A DNA stretch of 16,669 nucleotides, from NCBI GenBank assembly GCA_030037105.1, contig JASHRY010000293.1, positions 1 through 16,669 of the forward strand, in the 5' to 3' direction. This document shows positions 1 through 7,447 of the stretch, in pieces (positions within the stretch are counted from its first letter, which is position 1; each line of letters begins with the position of its first letter). The position numbers and the translations under genes were made by a program. Under the pieces are notes generated by a model. The model had not been told where the DNA came from. It ran no database searches and saw only the letters and a program-made list of their open reading frames with translations. This DNA comes from Xanthobacteraceae bacterium (GTDB taxonomy: Bacteria > Pseudomonadota > Alphaproteobacteria > Rhizobiales > Xanthobacteraceae).

Positions 1-264
1 GACTTCCTGAAAGTCGCGCTCGCCGACAAGCCGCCGATTCCGTTCCGCGTGCCGCCCGGCATCAAGCTGATCCGTGTCGATGCGAAAACCGGCATGCGCG
101 CCGGCCCGGGCGATCCGCACGTGATCCTCGAAGCCTTCAAGCCCGGCACCGCTCCGCCCGACAGCTATTCGGTCATCGGCGCGGAGACGGGCGCCAACGC
201 CCCGCCGCCGGTCACGCCGGAGGCCGACCGCGCCATCCGCAGCGGCACCGGCGGACTGTACTGA
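1..264 (+). CDS. mrcA: Penicillin-binding protein 1A, C-terminal fragment
   Basis: This is the 3' end of a gene that begins before the window; the frame is open from base 1 and stops at TGA 262-264, giving 87 residues. It contains FRVPPGIKLIRVDAKTG and EAFKPGTAPPDSYSVIG, which match the usual C-terminal tail of alphaproteobacterial class A penicillin-binding protein 1A beyond the transpeptidase domain. The full protein would be a bifunctional periplasmic enzyme, anchored in the inner membrane, that polymerises and cross-links peptidoglycan. No catalytic motif lies in this fragment, so the call rests on the tail sequence and on prfB following directly, an arrangement common in alphaproteobacteria. 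ponA is an alternative symbol. Confidence 0.85.
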   Translation, partial: DFLKVALADKPPIPFRVPPGIKLIRVDAKTGMRAGPGDPHVILEAFKPGTAPPDSYSVIGAETGANAPPPVTPEADRAIRSGTGGLY

Positions 265-270
265 TGTCAC

Positions 271-358
271 GGATCAGGAGTCAGGGATCGGGATCAGGTC
301 ACGCAACAGGCGGAGCGAAATCGTTGACACCAGACACCTGACACCTGATATCTGATCC
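271..358. repeat. Inverted pair of short degenerate tandem repeats between mrcA and prfB
   Basis: Almost the whole gap is built from variants of a 7-base unit ending in TCAGG. On the plus strand the left arm (271-298) reads GATCAGG, AGTCAGG, GATCGG, GATCAGG. On the minus strand the right arm (about 358-325) reads GATCAG, ATATCAGG, TGTCAGG, TGTCTGG, TGTCAAC. GGATCAGGAGTCAGG at 271-285 pairs with the reverse complement of 344-358, GGATCAGATATCAGG, at 12 of 15 positions. The transcript could therefore fold into a long imperfect hairpin. This looks like a small dispersed repeat, but copy number elsewhere cannot be seen here. Confidence 0.6.
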
Positions 359-363
359 CTGCC

Positions 364-1495
364 ATGCGCGCGGAAATCGAGACCATCGTCGCCGAGATCA
401 AGCAGTCGCTCGGGCTGCTGGGGAGGCATCTTTGACGTCGACAAGGCGCGGGTGCGGCTTGCCGAGCTGAACCGGCAAGCCGAAGACCCCGGTCTCTGGA
501 ACGATCCGCAGCGCGCCAGCCGGTTGATGCAAGAGCGCACTGCGCTCGAGGATCGGCTCGACGCTCTCTCCCGGATCGAGCGCGAGCTCGACGATCAGGT
601 GACGCTGATCGAGCTCGGCGCCGCCGAGAACGAACCGAAAGTCGTCGCCGAGGCGGAAGCGGCATTGCGCAAGCTCAAGGCCGAGGTCGCCCGCCGCGAG
701 ATCGAGGCGCTGCTGTCCGGCGAGGCCGACGGCAACGATTCTTACCTCGAAGTCCATGCCGGCGCCGGCGGCACCGAGAGCCAGGACTGGGCCGCGATGC
801 TGTTGCGCATGTATGTGCGCTGGGCGGAGCAACACGGCTTCAAGGTCGATTACATCGAGGAGACCGCGGGCGAAGAGGCCGGCGTCAAATCGGCGACCAT
901 CGAGATCAAGGGCACGAACGCCTATGGCTGGCTCAAGACCGAGAACGGCGTGCACCGCCTCGTTCGTATCTCGCCATTCGATGCCAATGCGCGCCGGCAC
1001 ACTTCCTTTGCCAGCGTTCAGGTCTATCCGGTGATCGACGATCGCATCAAGATCGACGTCAACGAGGCCGACGTGCGTGTCGACACGCTGCGCTCCGGCG
1101 GCGCCGGCGGCCAGCACGTCAACAAGACCGAATCGGCGGTCCGCCTTACCCATATCCCGACCAACATCGTGGTGTTCTGCCAGAACGACCGCTCGCAGCA
1201 TCGCAATCGCGCGCAGGCGTGGGACATGCTGCGCGCCAAGCTCTACGAGCTGGAACTGAAAAAGCGCGAGGAGAAGGCGGTCGCCGCGCAGGCCGCCAAG
1301 ACCGACATCGGCTTCGGCCACCAGATCCGCTCCTACGTGTTGCAGCCCTATCAGATGGTGAAGGATCTGCGCACCGGCGTCTCCACCTCGAACACCAGCG
1401 CCGTGCTCGACGGCGACATCGACCGTTTCATGGAAGCCGCTCTGGCGCAGAAGGCGTTCGGCGCCGGGCCGAACCAGGTCGAGGATGTGGAATAA
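364..1495 (+). CDS. prfB: Peptide chain release factor 2 (RF2), with +1 programmed frameshift
   Basis: RF2 recognises UAA and UGA stop codons and releases the finished peptide from the ribosome. The first frame runs from ATG 364 through 23 codons to an in-frame TGA at 433-435. A +1 shift at CTT TGA C then continues from base 434 to TAA 1493-1495, giving about 376 residues, the normal RF2 length. In the joined protein the stop-codon-reading SPF motif is near residues 203-205 ([15 protein letters not shown]). The catalytic GGQ is near residues 248-250 ([16 protein letters not shown]). Both agree closely with the E. coli positions. GTG 452 could serve as a start, but would lose the N-terminal helix and the conserved frameshift leader. 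No Shine-Dalgarno sequence is visible before ATG 364, where a repeat arm abuts the gene. RF2 level is expected to be autoregulated through the UGA. Confidence 0.96.
421..436 (+). promoter_or_regulatory. prfB: prfB programmed +1 frameshift site
   Basis: The site reads GGGAGG CAT CTT TGA C. A Shine-Dalgarno-like GGGAGG (421-426) sits three bases before the CTT slip codon (430-432), which is followed by the in-frame UGA and a C. This is the same geometry as the E. coli prfB site. Established knowledge of that site is that, when RF2 is scarce, the ribosome pauses at UGA and peptidyl-tRNA-Leu slips from CUU to UUU, continuing in the +1 frame. This makes RF2 synthesis self-limiting. Confidence 0.95.
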
Positions 1496-1550
1496 GAAGC
1501 GGGTCGGGACGTGGAATTCGCCGCCGCTGCGGCTGGAAGCAGGTAGCAGA

Positions 1551-1635
1551 TAGCTCGGATGAGCGAAGCGAATCCGGGATTTTCGCGTCAGCCGGATCGG
1601 TTTTTCCCGCATGTCGCTTTCGCTCATGCGGGCTA
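1551..1635. repeat. Palindromic intergenic repeat, two inverted hairpin arms
   Basis: The left arm (1551-1578) contains CGGATGAGCGAAGCGAATCCG, here split as CGGAT, GAGCGAAGCGA, ATCCG, which is a small hairpin. The right arm (1606-1635) begins with CCCGCATG and ends with CATGCGGG around a core close to TCGCTTTCGCT, a second hairpin. The reverse complement of the right arm closely matches the left arm (TAGCCCGCATGAGCGAAAGC against TAGCTCGGATGAGCGAAGCG). The unit is thus both internally palindromic and present as an inverted pair. It lies 55 bases after prfB and before the convergent peptidase gene, where it may end transcription or stabilise 3' ends. No T-tract suited to a standard terminator follows the left arm; TTTTT at 1601-1605 precedes the right arm. 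Confidence 0.6.
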
Positions 1636-1655
1636 CTGGCTGGCTCCCTATTAGT

Positions 1656-1706
1656 GGAGCATGGTCTTGTCGGAAAACCGGTTTCCACTTTTCCCGATCA
1701 TGCTCC
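1656..1706. repeat. GAGCATGATC palindromic element, full copy
   Basis: A 51-base element is bounded by GGAGCATG (1656-1663) and CATGCTCC (1699-1706), a perfect 8-base terminal inverted repeat. An inner dyad GGAAA-ACCGGT-TTCC lies around 1672-1686. It resembles palindromic repeats widely scattered between genes in Hyphomicrobiales (RIME-like elements); family membership is from memory. A second, partial copy begins at 12611. On the minus strand the element overlaps the last codon and TGA stop of the M23 peptidase gene at 1698-1700. Confidence 0.65.
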
Positions 1707-3005
1707 GCCGAGCTTTTTGCCGGCGTTGAGGAATTTCTGCGGATCGACCGGCTCGCCGTCGATGCGCGTCTCGTAATGCAGATGCGGGCCGGTTGTGCGC
1801 CCGGTCGAGCCGAGGCGGCCGATGATCTGACCGACGCGGACCGTGTCGCCGACGCTCACGTCGATCTGCGACAGATGGCCGTAACGGGTGGCGAGGCCGT
1901 TGCCGTGGTCGATTTCGACCATTTTGCCGTAGCCGCCGCTCCAACCCGCATTGGTGACTCTGCCCGCTGCCGTCGCCCGGACCGGCTCGCCGACCTCGCC
2001 GCGGAAATCGATGCCGGTATGCATCGCCGGCACCCGGAGAAACGGATCGGTGCGGACGCCGAAGGGGGAGGTGAGGTCCAATTCGCCGGCGAGCGGCTTG
2101 CGCACTGGGACAGTGAGCAGCGCGTGGCTGAGTTGCTCGGCCTCCGCGCGCGCGATGGCGGCGCGCATGAGCGCGCGCTCGAAGCCGTGGCTTTCGCCCG
2201 GCATTTTCACCGGGACGAAGGGGCCTCCGGTCGCGGGCGGCGGCGCGCCGCGCCTGAGGCCGAGCCTGGCGAGGACGCCGCGCAATCGGCGCGCCTTGCC
2301 TTCATAATGGTCTTCGATCGCGCGCAGCGCTGCGGCTTGATGCTTTTCGACGCGGTCGAGGGACGACTCGATACGCGCGAGATCGACGGCGAGCGCGGCC
2401 TTTGTTCCCGATTTGGCGGCCGCCGGCGCCCGCGACGGTTCGAGAAACGTGCCGCGGTCGAAACCTTGCGGGCTTGGCAAGTCGCCGATCGGAGAAGGCT
2501 TTGGGCTCGCGGCCGGCTGGGGCATGGCCCGCGCTCCCGGCCTGATCGAGCCGGTCGCGGCCGGATCGGCGATGCCGCTCAGCGCCGCGGCCCGCATTTC
2601 CAACGCCGCCTGCCGGTGAATGAGCGCGTCGAGTTTCTGCTGGAATTGCTCCTGATCCAGCAATTGGCGACTGGTCGTGCGGTCGATCTGCGTGCGCAAT
2701 TCGGCAATGCGGTCTTCATAGGCGAATTGCTGTTCGGTCTGGCGCGCGATGAGGCTCTTGAGCACATCGTCGCGGAAGGCGATGTAGGTTGCGGTCGCAA
2801 CCGACCAACCGGCCAGGATCACGAAGGAGCCGACGGCGATCCAGAACGCCACCGGCCCGAACCTGATCTGCCGTCCTTTATGGGCAATCGTGTAGCCGCC
2901 GACCACGATCGCCCGCCGGGCGCGCCCGCCGCCCCGCTCGCGCGGATCGACGGCTCGCGCATGATGCGCGGTCTGTCGTGATTGAGACGCCGTCCACTCC
3001 GACAT
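1698..3005 (-). CDS. Membrane-anchored M23 family (LytM-type) metallopeptidase
   Basis: The product is a probable peptidoglycan endopeptidase of 435 residues. The chosen ATG (3003-3005, protein MSEWTAS) has GGGAG six bases upstream. A GTG eight codons earlier has no such site. Order of parts: a basic cytoplasmic N-terminus, one membrane segment around residues 50-76, a coiled coil (about 78-142, EQQFAYEDRIAELRTQIDR), a Pro/Ala-rich linker, a second helical stretch, then the M23 domain from about 308. The zinc ligands are visible as HTGID (His329, Asp333) and HLH (His408, His410), so an active peptidase is predicted rather than a degenerate EnvC-type activator. It points into the periplasm and cuts peptide cross-links, a role that fits growth or division. 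The final Ala codon and stop lie inside a palindromic repeat. A CtrA-like half site lies upstream. Confidence 0.88.
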   Translation of the reverse strand: MSEWTASQSRQTAHHARAVDPRERGGGRARRAIVVGGYTIAHKGRQIRFGPVAFWIAVGSFVILAGWSVATATYIAFRDDVLKSLIARQTEQQFAYEDRIAELRTQIDRTTSRQLLDQEQFQQKLDALIHRQAALEMRAAALSGIADPAATGSIRPGARAMPQPAASPKPSPIGDLPSPQGFDRGTFLEPSRAPAAAKSGTKAALAVDLARIESSLDRVEKHQAAALRAIEDHYEGKARRLRGVLARLGLRRGAPPPATGGPFVPVKMPGESHGFERALMRAAIARAEAEQLSHALLTVPVRKPLAGELDLTSPFGVRTDPFLRVPAMHTGIDFRGEVGEPVRATAAGRVTNAGWSGGYGKMVEIDHGNGLATRYGHLSQIDVSVGDTVRVGQIIGRLGSTGRTTGPHLHYETRIDGEPVDPQKFLNAGKKLGGA

Positions 3006-3067
3006 TGACGCTCCCAACGGGCTGACCACCCGAGGTCAGGCCCACCGGGAGGCGATTTGAGCGGCTT

Positions 3068-3081
3068 ATGGTTAATTTTAA
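3068..3081 (-). promoter_or_regulatory. Candidate CtrA binding site upstream of the M23 peptidase
   Basis: On the minus strand, 63-76 bases before the chosen start, the sequence reads TTAAAATTAACCAT. This contains TTAACCAT (3068-3075), an octamer described for CtrA-regulated promoters in Caulobacter, with another TTAA 2 bases further upstream. The usual full site is TTAA, 7 bases, TTAA, which is not met. The stretch is markedly A+T-rich against its surroundings, as expected of a promoter. Cell-cycle control of a wall peptidase would make sense but is inference. Confidence 0.35.
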
Positions 3082-3185
3082 GGAAATTGCGGCCCACATT
3101 TTATGGCCTGGGGTAAATGCTTCGGCAATTGAAGCAGTCGCCCAAACTATCTGCCGAGCCGATCTTCGATCAGGGCCGAAGCGCC

Positions 3186-3659
3186 TCACAGCGCCTGGAC
3201 TGCGGCGAGAACCTCTTCGGCATGTCCGCTGACCGAGACTTTCGGCCAGATGCGAAGGATGCGCCGGTCCGGTCCGATCAGGAACGTCGTGCGCGTGACG
3301 CCCATGAATTTGCGCCCATACATCGATTTTTCCTGCCACACGCCATAGGCTTCGAGCATGCGGTGTGTCTCGTCGGAGGCGAGCGCGATGGTGAGCTTAT
3401 GCTTGGCTTTGAACTTGTCTTGCGCCGGTACCGGGTCGGCGGAGACGCCGAGAATCTCCGCGTCGGCTTTACCGAAGACGCTCTTGAGGCGCGAAAAATC
3501 AATCGCCTCCTTGGTGCAGCCGGAGGTATCCGCGCGCGGATAGAAATAGAGCACCAGCGTCCGCCCGGCGAAGTCGGCGAGCGAAACGGAATCGCCGCCG
3601 TCGCGGGGAAGGGTGAAGGCAGGAGCCTTCGCGCCGGGGGCGAGCTTGCGGTCGGACAT
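3186..3659 (-). CDS. bcp: Peroxiredoxin of the Bcp/PrxQ family, single-cysteine form
   Basis: A 157-residue thiol peroxidase that reduces hydrogen peroxide and organic hydroperoxides in the cytoplasm. The peroxidatic site is YPRADTSGCTKEAIDF with Cys48, corresponding to the family motif P-x3-T-x2-C. In E. coli Bcp a resolving cysteine lies five residues later; here that position is Ile53, and Cys48 is the only cysteine in the protein. It must therefore act as a 1-Cys enzyme, recycled by an outside thiol. The start has AAGGAAGG four bases upstream. The M23 peptidase follows on the same strand after 180 bases with its own promoter-like sequence, so a shared operon is not required. The AsmA-like gene is divergent. 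Confidence 0.93.
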   Translation of the reverse strand: MSDRKLAPGAKAPAFTLPRDGGDSVSLADFAGRTLVLYFYPRADTSGCTKEAIDFSRLKSVFGKADAEILGVSADPVPAQDKFKAKHKLTIALASDETHRMLEAYGVWQEKSMYGRKFMGVTRTTFLIGPDRRILRIWPKVSVSGHAEEVLAAVQAL

Positions 3660-3817
3660 GTGCCTTCCTTTCGACGCTTTCCAAGCGGCATTCTGACCTG
3701 CCTGAAGACATACGCAAGCGGGGATCGATCATTGGCGGTCGATGGCGCCGATCAGGCGGGTCGGATTGACGGCGACATCGTTCTGCGGTCACCACGGACG
3801 GGAACGCCCGAAGGGGC

Positions 3818-6800
3818 ATGACGAACCAGCACAGGCACAGTGCGGCGCTTCCGCAAGGGGGGTCGGTGGTCCAGTTGCGCCGGCCGGCGCAGCCCGTCGC
3901 GAGTGATGGTGCCGAGACTCCGCGCGATTTGCCGCCCGTATCCCCGCGCCCGTCATTCTTTGCCCGACACCGACGCTTGGTCCAGCGCGCCGGCATCGGG
4001 ATCGCCGTGCTTGGCGGGCTTGTCATTGCGGGATGCCTCGCCCTGTGGTGGCGCCTCGCCAGCGGACCCATTCAGCTCGACGTGGTGACGCCTTGGCTCG
4101 CCGCCGCCATCGAAGAGAACTTCGGCAGCCATCATCGCGTCGAAGTCGGCGGCACCCAGATCGAGCGCACCAAGTCCGGCGCCACCGCCGTGCGCCTGCG
4201 CGATATCGTGGTGCGCGACGCCGACGGCACCGTGGTGGCGAGTGCGCCGAAGGCCGAGGTCCGCGTCTCGGGCATGAGCCTGTTGACCGGCCATATGCGC
4301 GCCGAAAGCCTTAATCTGGTGGGCGCGGAAATGGCCGTGCGCATCGAGCGCGACGGCGAGGTGACGGTCTTTGCCGGCGCCGACACGCATCCGATCGCGA
4401 CCGCCTCGGTGCCGGCCTCCGCGGCGGCCGCGCTTTTGCGCTCCGCGCAGGAATCGCGGGAAACGGCCGTGCAAACCGCGCCTGCGACCGCGTCTGCCGC
4501 GAAGTCGGCGTCCGCCGTCATTCCCTCTCTGGATCAGGCCGCCGCGCCGCGCGGGCCCCGCGACGTCTTCGCCGCCTTGCTCTCCTGGATCGATGGCCTC
4601 GGCGAGACCGGTCTCGACGGCCACGAACTGCGTGAACTCGGGCTCAAGGATGGAAATCTCACCGTCGACGACGAGCGCACCGGAAAACGCTGGGGCTTTC
4701 GCGATATTTCGCTCAGTCTCGAGCGGCCGCACGGAGGCGGCCTTGTACTGAACGTGGGCTCGGACAACCCACGGCGACCCTGGCAACTTACCGCCGCGAT
4801 CGCGCCGATCCAGAATGGCTTTCGCAGCATCGAGCTCGAAGGCCGTCACGTCTCCGCTGGCGACCTTCTTCTGGCGTCTCGTTTTGGCGATGGAAATCTG
4901 CAAACGAATTTACCCTTGTCCGCGAGTCTCCACGGCGAGATCGGCCCCGACGGACTGCCGCAAAGCTTAACCGGCAGCATCGTTGCCGAATCCGGTTTCA
5001 TCAGCGGCGCCAACGAGGCCGACGGTCGTGTCGCGATCGATCATGCCGAATTCAACCTGAATTGGAACGCCGCGAACCGGATTCTGTCGGTACCGTTCCA
5101 GATTGTATCCGGCGGCAACCGGATCACGCTCATTGCCGAGGCGCAGGCGCCGGCGGAAAGCGGCGGCGCCTGGACGTTCAAGATCGGCGGCGGCACGGTG
5201 CTGCTGACGTCCGCAGGCGCCTCAAGCGCTCCCTTGGTTCTCAACCGCATTGCCGTGACCGGCCGGTATGACGCGGCCAAGCACCGGCTCGTCGTCGACG
5301 AGGGGGACATCGGCAACACCGATGTCGGCGTCGCCCTGTCCGGCAACATGGATTTTTCCGGTGCGCCTCGGCTGGCGATCGGCGTCGCCGGCACGCGCAT
5401 GCCGGTCGACGCCTTGAAGCGGCTATGGCCGTTTTTCGTTTCCCCGAAGGTGCGCGACTGGTTCGACAAGCGCCTTATGAGCGGTACGCTCGAGCGCATC
5501 GTGATCGCGGTGAACGCGCCGCTCGAAACGCTCAGGGACAGCGGTCCGCCGATCCCCGACGACGGATTGTCGCTCGAGGCTTTCGCCACCGGCTGCCTGA
5601 TCCGCCCGGTGGACGGTTTGCCGGCGCTTCGCGACGCCGACCTCACCGTGCGCATTATCGGCCGCGACGCCGTCGTCTCGCTCGGCAAGGCGATGGCCGA
5701 TTTGCCCTCCGGTCGCAAGCTGGTGATGACGTCCGGCACGTTCGAGGTGCCGGACACGGCGGTGCACGCGCCGCCCGCGCGCGTGCGCTTCAAGCTGGAT
5801 GGCCCGATGTCGGCCGCGCTCGAGCTTCTGCATTTGGACCGGCTGCGCGATGTTTCCGAAGTGCCGTTCGAGCCTTCGGCGGTTCGCGGGACGATGAGCG
5901 CGCAGGTTTCACTCGGATTGCCGATCAGGCCCGATCTGCCGCCGGGCTCGACCAATTACGCAATCACGGTCGATGCCACGAACTTCGTCGCCGATCATAT
6001 GATCATGGGGCAGCGGGTCGAGGCCGCGCTCTTGCACGCGAGCGCCACGCCGCAGGGCTTCCAAATCAAGGGCGACGTCAAGATCGGCGCTACGCCGGTC
6101 GCTCTCGAATATCGAAAATTGCGCGGCGACCCCGAGGCCGAGATTCGCCTTGAGGGCATGCTCGACGAAGCCGGGCGCAATAGTCTGGGGCTCGATCCGG
6201 ACAACACGATCCGCGGCGCAATTCCGATCCGGCTCTCCGGCCACGTCGCGGCCGGCTCCGACCGCGACGGCCGTTTCGCCGTCGAAGCCGATCTCACGCC
6301 CACCCAGATCGACGGACTTCTGCCCGGCTGGGTGAAGCCGTCCGGCAAACCGGCGCGGGCGACCTTTACGCTGACCGCCAAGCCGCAGTCGATCCACATC
6401 GAAGATCTTCTGATCGAGGGCGCCGGTGGCGGCGTCAGGGGGACGGTTGACTTTGACGGTTCGGGCGAGCTGCGGTCGGCCAATTTCCCGGTCTACGGTT
6501 TCTCCGACGGCGATCGCGCCAGCCTCAGGATTGACCGCGCTCCCGACGGGGTACTGCGCCTGATCATGCGCGGCGACGTGTATGACGGACGGGGCTTCGT
6601 CAAGGCCGTCGCCAGCGGCGGCGCTCCGAGCAAAGCTTCCGATCGACCGGTAGACGTCGATCTTGACATGAAATTCGGCGTGGTGGTCGGCTTCAACGGC
6701 GAGGCGCTGCGAAATCTCGCCCTCAAAATGTCGCGCCGCGCCGACGAGATTCGCAGCTTCACCCTTTCCGCCAAGATCGGGCGCGACGCAACGTTGACCG

Positions 6801-7441
6801 GCGATTTGCGCGGGCGCCACGGCGGACGCCAGGTGGTCTACCTGGAAAGCTCGGATGCCGGCGCTTTCTTCCGCTTCACCGACGTCTACTCGCGCATGAC
6901 CGGCGGACAAATGTCGATTACGATGGACGCGCCGTCCGCGGCCAATCCCGTTCAGCAGGGCGTTGTCAACGCCCGTAATTTTGCCGTGCATGATGAAACG
7001 CAACTCGAGCGCGCCGTTGCGAACGGTCCGCAGCCTCGCCGCAACGCCATCGAGTTCTCCGGCATGCGGGTCGAATTCACCCGCGTGCCCGGAAGTGTCG
7101 CATTGCGCGACGGCGTCGTGCGCGGACCGCTCCTTGGCGGCACCATAGACGGACTGATCGATTACACGCGCGACGAAGTGCATCTGCGCGGCACCCTGGT
7201 TCCGCTTTATGGGCCCAATAATTTGCTCGGACAGCTTCCGGTGGTCGGGCTGTTCTTCGGCGGCGAGAAGGAGGGGTTGGTCGGCATCACTTACGAGGTG
7301 GTGGGTCGGCCGGGCAAACCTGTGCTCCATGTCAACCCGATTTCGGCGCTGGCGCCGGGACTGCTGCGCAAGGTGTTCGAATTCCCCGCCACCGGCGAGG
7401 GCGACGCCGGCAGCGCGGCCGGCGTGGGCGACAATCGTTGA
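3818..7441 (+). CDS. AsmA/YhdP-like large envelope protein (DUF3971 type)
   Basis: The 1207-residue protein has a short cytoplasmic N-terminus, one membrane anchor at about residues 59-79 (GIGIAVLGGLVIAGCLALWW), and an otherwise long periplasmic region rich in beta-strand patterns. An Ala-rich low-complexity linker lies near 190-240. The C-terminal part (GGTIDGLIDYTRDEVHLRG ... LVPLYGPNNLLGQLPVVGLFF) matches the conserved end of YhdP/AsmA-like proteins. Known members YhdP, TamB and YdbH form hydrophobic-grooved bridges that help move phospholipids from the inner to the outer membrane; the same role here is inferred from family. ATG 3818 follows GAAGGGG. The gene ends six bases from the stop of convergent tyrS, leaving no room for a separate terminator. 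Length matches YhdP-class proteins. Confidence 0.85.
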   Translation: MTNQHRHSAALPQGGSVVQLRRPAQPVASDGAETPRDLPPVSPRPSFFARHRRLVQRAGIGIAVLGGLVIAGCLALWWRLASGPIQLDVVTPWLAAAIEENFGSHHRVEVGGTQIERTKSGATAVRLRDIVVRDADGTVVASAPKAEVRVSGMSLLTGHMRAESLNLVGAEMAVRIERDGEVTVFAGADTHPIATASVPASAAAALLRSAQESRETAVQTAPATASAAKSASAVIPSLDQAAAPRGPRDVFAALLSWIDGLGETGLDGHELRELGLKDGNLTVDDERTGKRWGFRDISLSLERPHGGGLVLNVGSDNPRRPWQLTAAIAPIQNGFRSIELEGRHVSAGDLLLASRFGDGNLQTNLPLSASLHGEIGPDGLPQSLTGSIVAESGFISGANEADGRVAIDHAEFNLNWNAANRILSVPFQIVSGGNRITLIAEAQAPAESGGAWTFKIGGGTVLLTSAGASSAPLVLNRIAVTGRYDAAKHRLVVDEGDIGNTDVGVALSGNMDFSGAPRLAIGVAGTRMPVDALKRLWPFFVSPKVRDWFDKRLMSGTLERIVIAVNAPLETLRDSGPPIPDDGLSLEAFATGCLIRPVDGLPALRDADLTVRIIGRDAVVSLGKAMADLPSGRKLVMTSGTFEVPDTAVHAPPARVRFKLDGPMSAALELLHLDRLRDVSEVPFEPSAVRGTMSAQVSLGLPIRPDLPPGSTNYAITVDATNFVADHMIMGQRVEAALLHASATPQGFQIKGDVKIGATPVALEYRKLRGDPEAEIRLEGMLDEAGRNSLGLDPDNTIRGAIPIRLSGHVAAGSDRDGRFAVEADLTPTQIDGLLPGWVKPSGKPARATFTLTAKPQSIHIEDLLIEGAGGGVRGTVDFDGSGELRSANFPVYGFSDGDRASLRIDRAPDGVLRLIMRGDVYDGRGFVKAVASGGAPSKASDRPVDVDLDMKFGVVVGFNGEALRNLALKMSRRADEIRSFTLSAKIGRDATLTGDLRGRHGGRQVVYLESSDAGAFFRFTDVYSRMTGGQMSITMDAPSAANPVQQGVVNARNFAVHDETQLERAVANGPQPRRNAIEFSGMRVEFTRVPGSVALRDGVVRGPLLGGTIDGLIDYTRDEVHLRGTLVPLYGPNNLLGQLPVVGLFFGGEKEGLVGITYEVVGRPGKPVLHVNPISALAPGLLRKVFEFPATGEGDAGSAAGVGDNR

Positions 7442-7447
7442 ATTCCG

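Noticed and set aside
433..435. In-frame TGA in prfB as a pseudogene mutation
   Set aside because: The surrounding sequence is the programmed frameshift site with correct stimulator spacing, and the rest of RF2 is intact.
398..1627. 409-codon minus-strand open frame opposite prfB
   Set aside because: Shadow of prfB, whose SPF and GGQ motifs settle the coding strand.
1611..2981. 456-codon plus-strand open frame opposite the M23 peptidase
   Set aside because: Shadow frame; the minus strand carries the HTGID and HLH zinc motifs and a membrane segment.
5909..7330. 473-codon minus-strand open frame opposite the AsmA-like gene
   Set aside because: Antisense shadow; the plus-strand protein has a membrane anchor, coherent family ending and normal codon bias.
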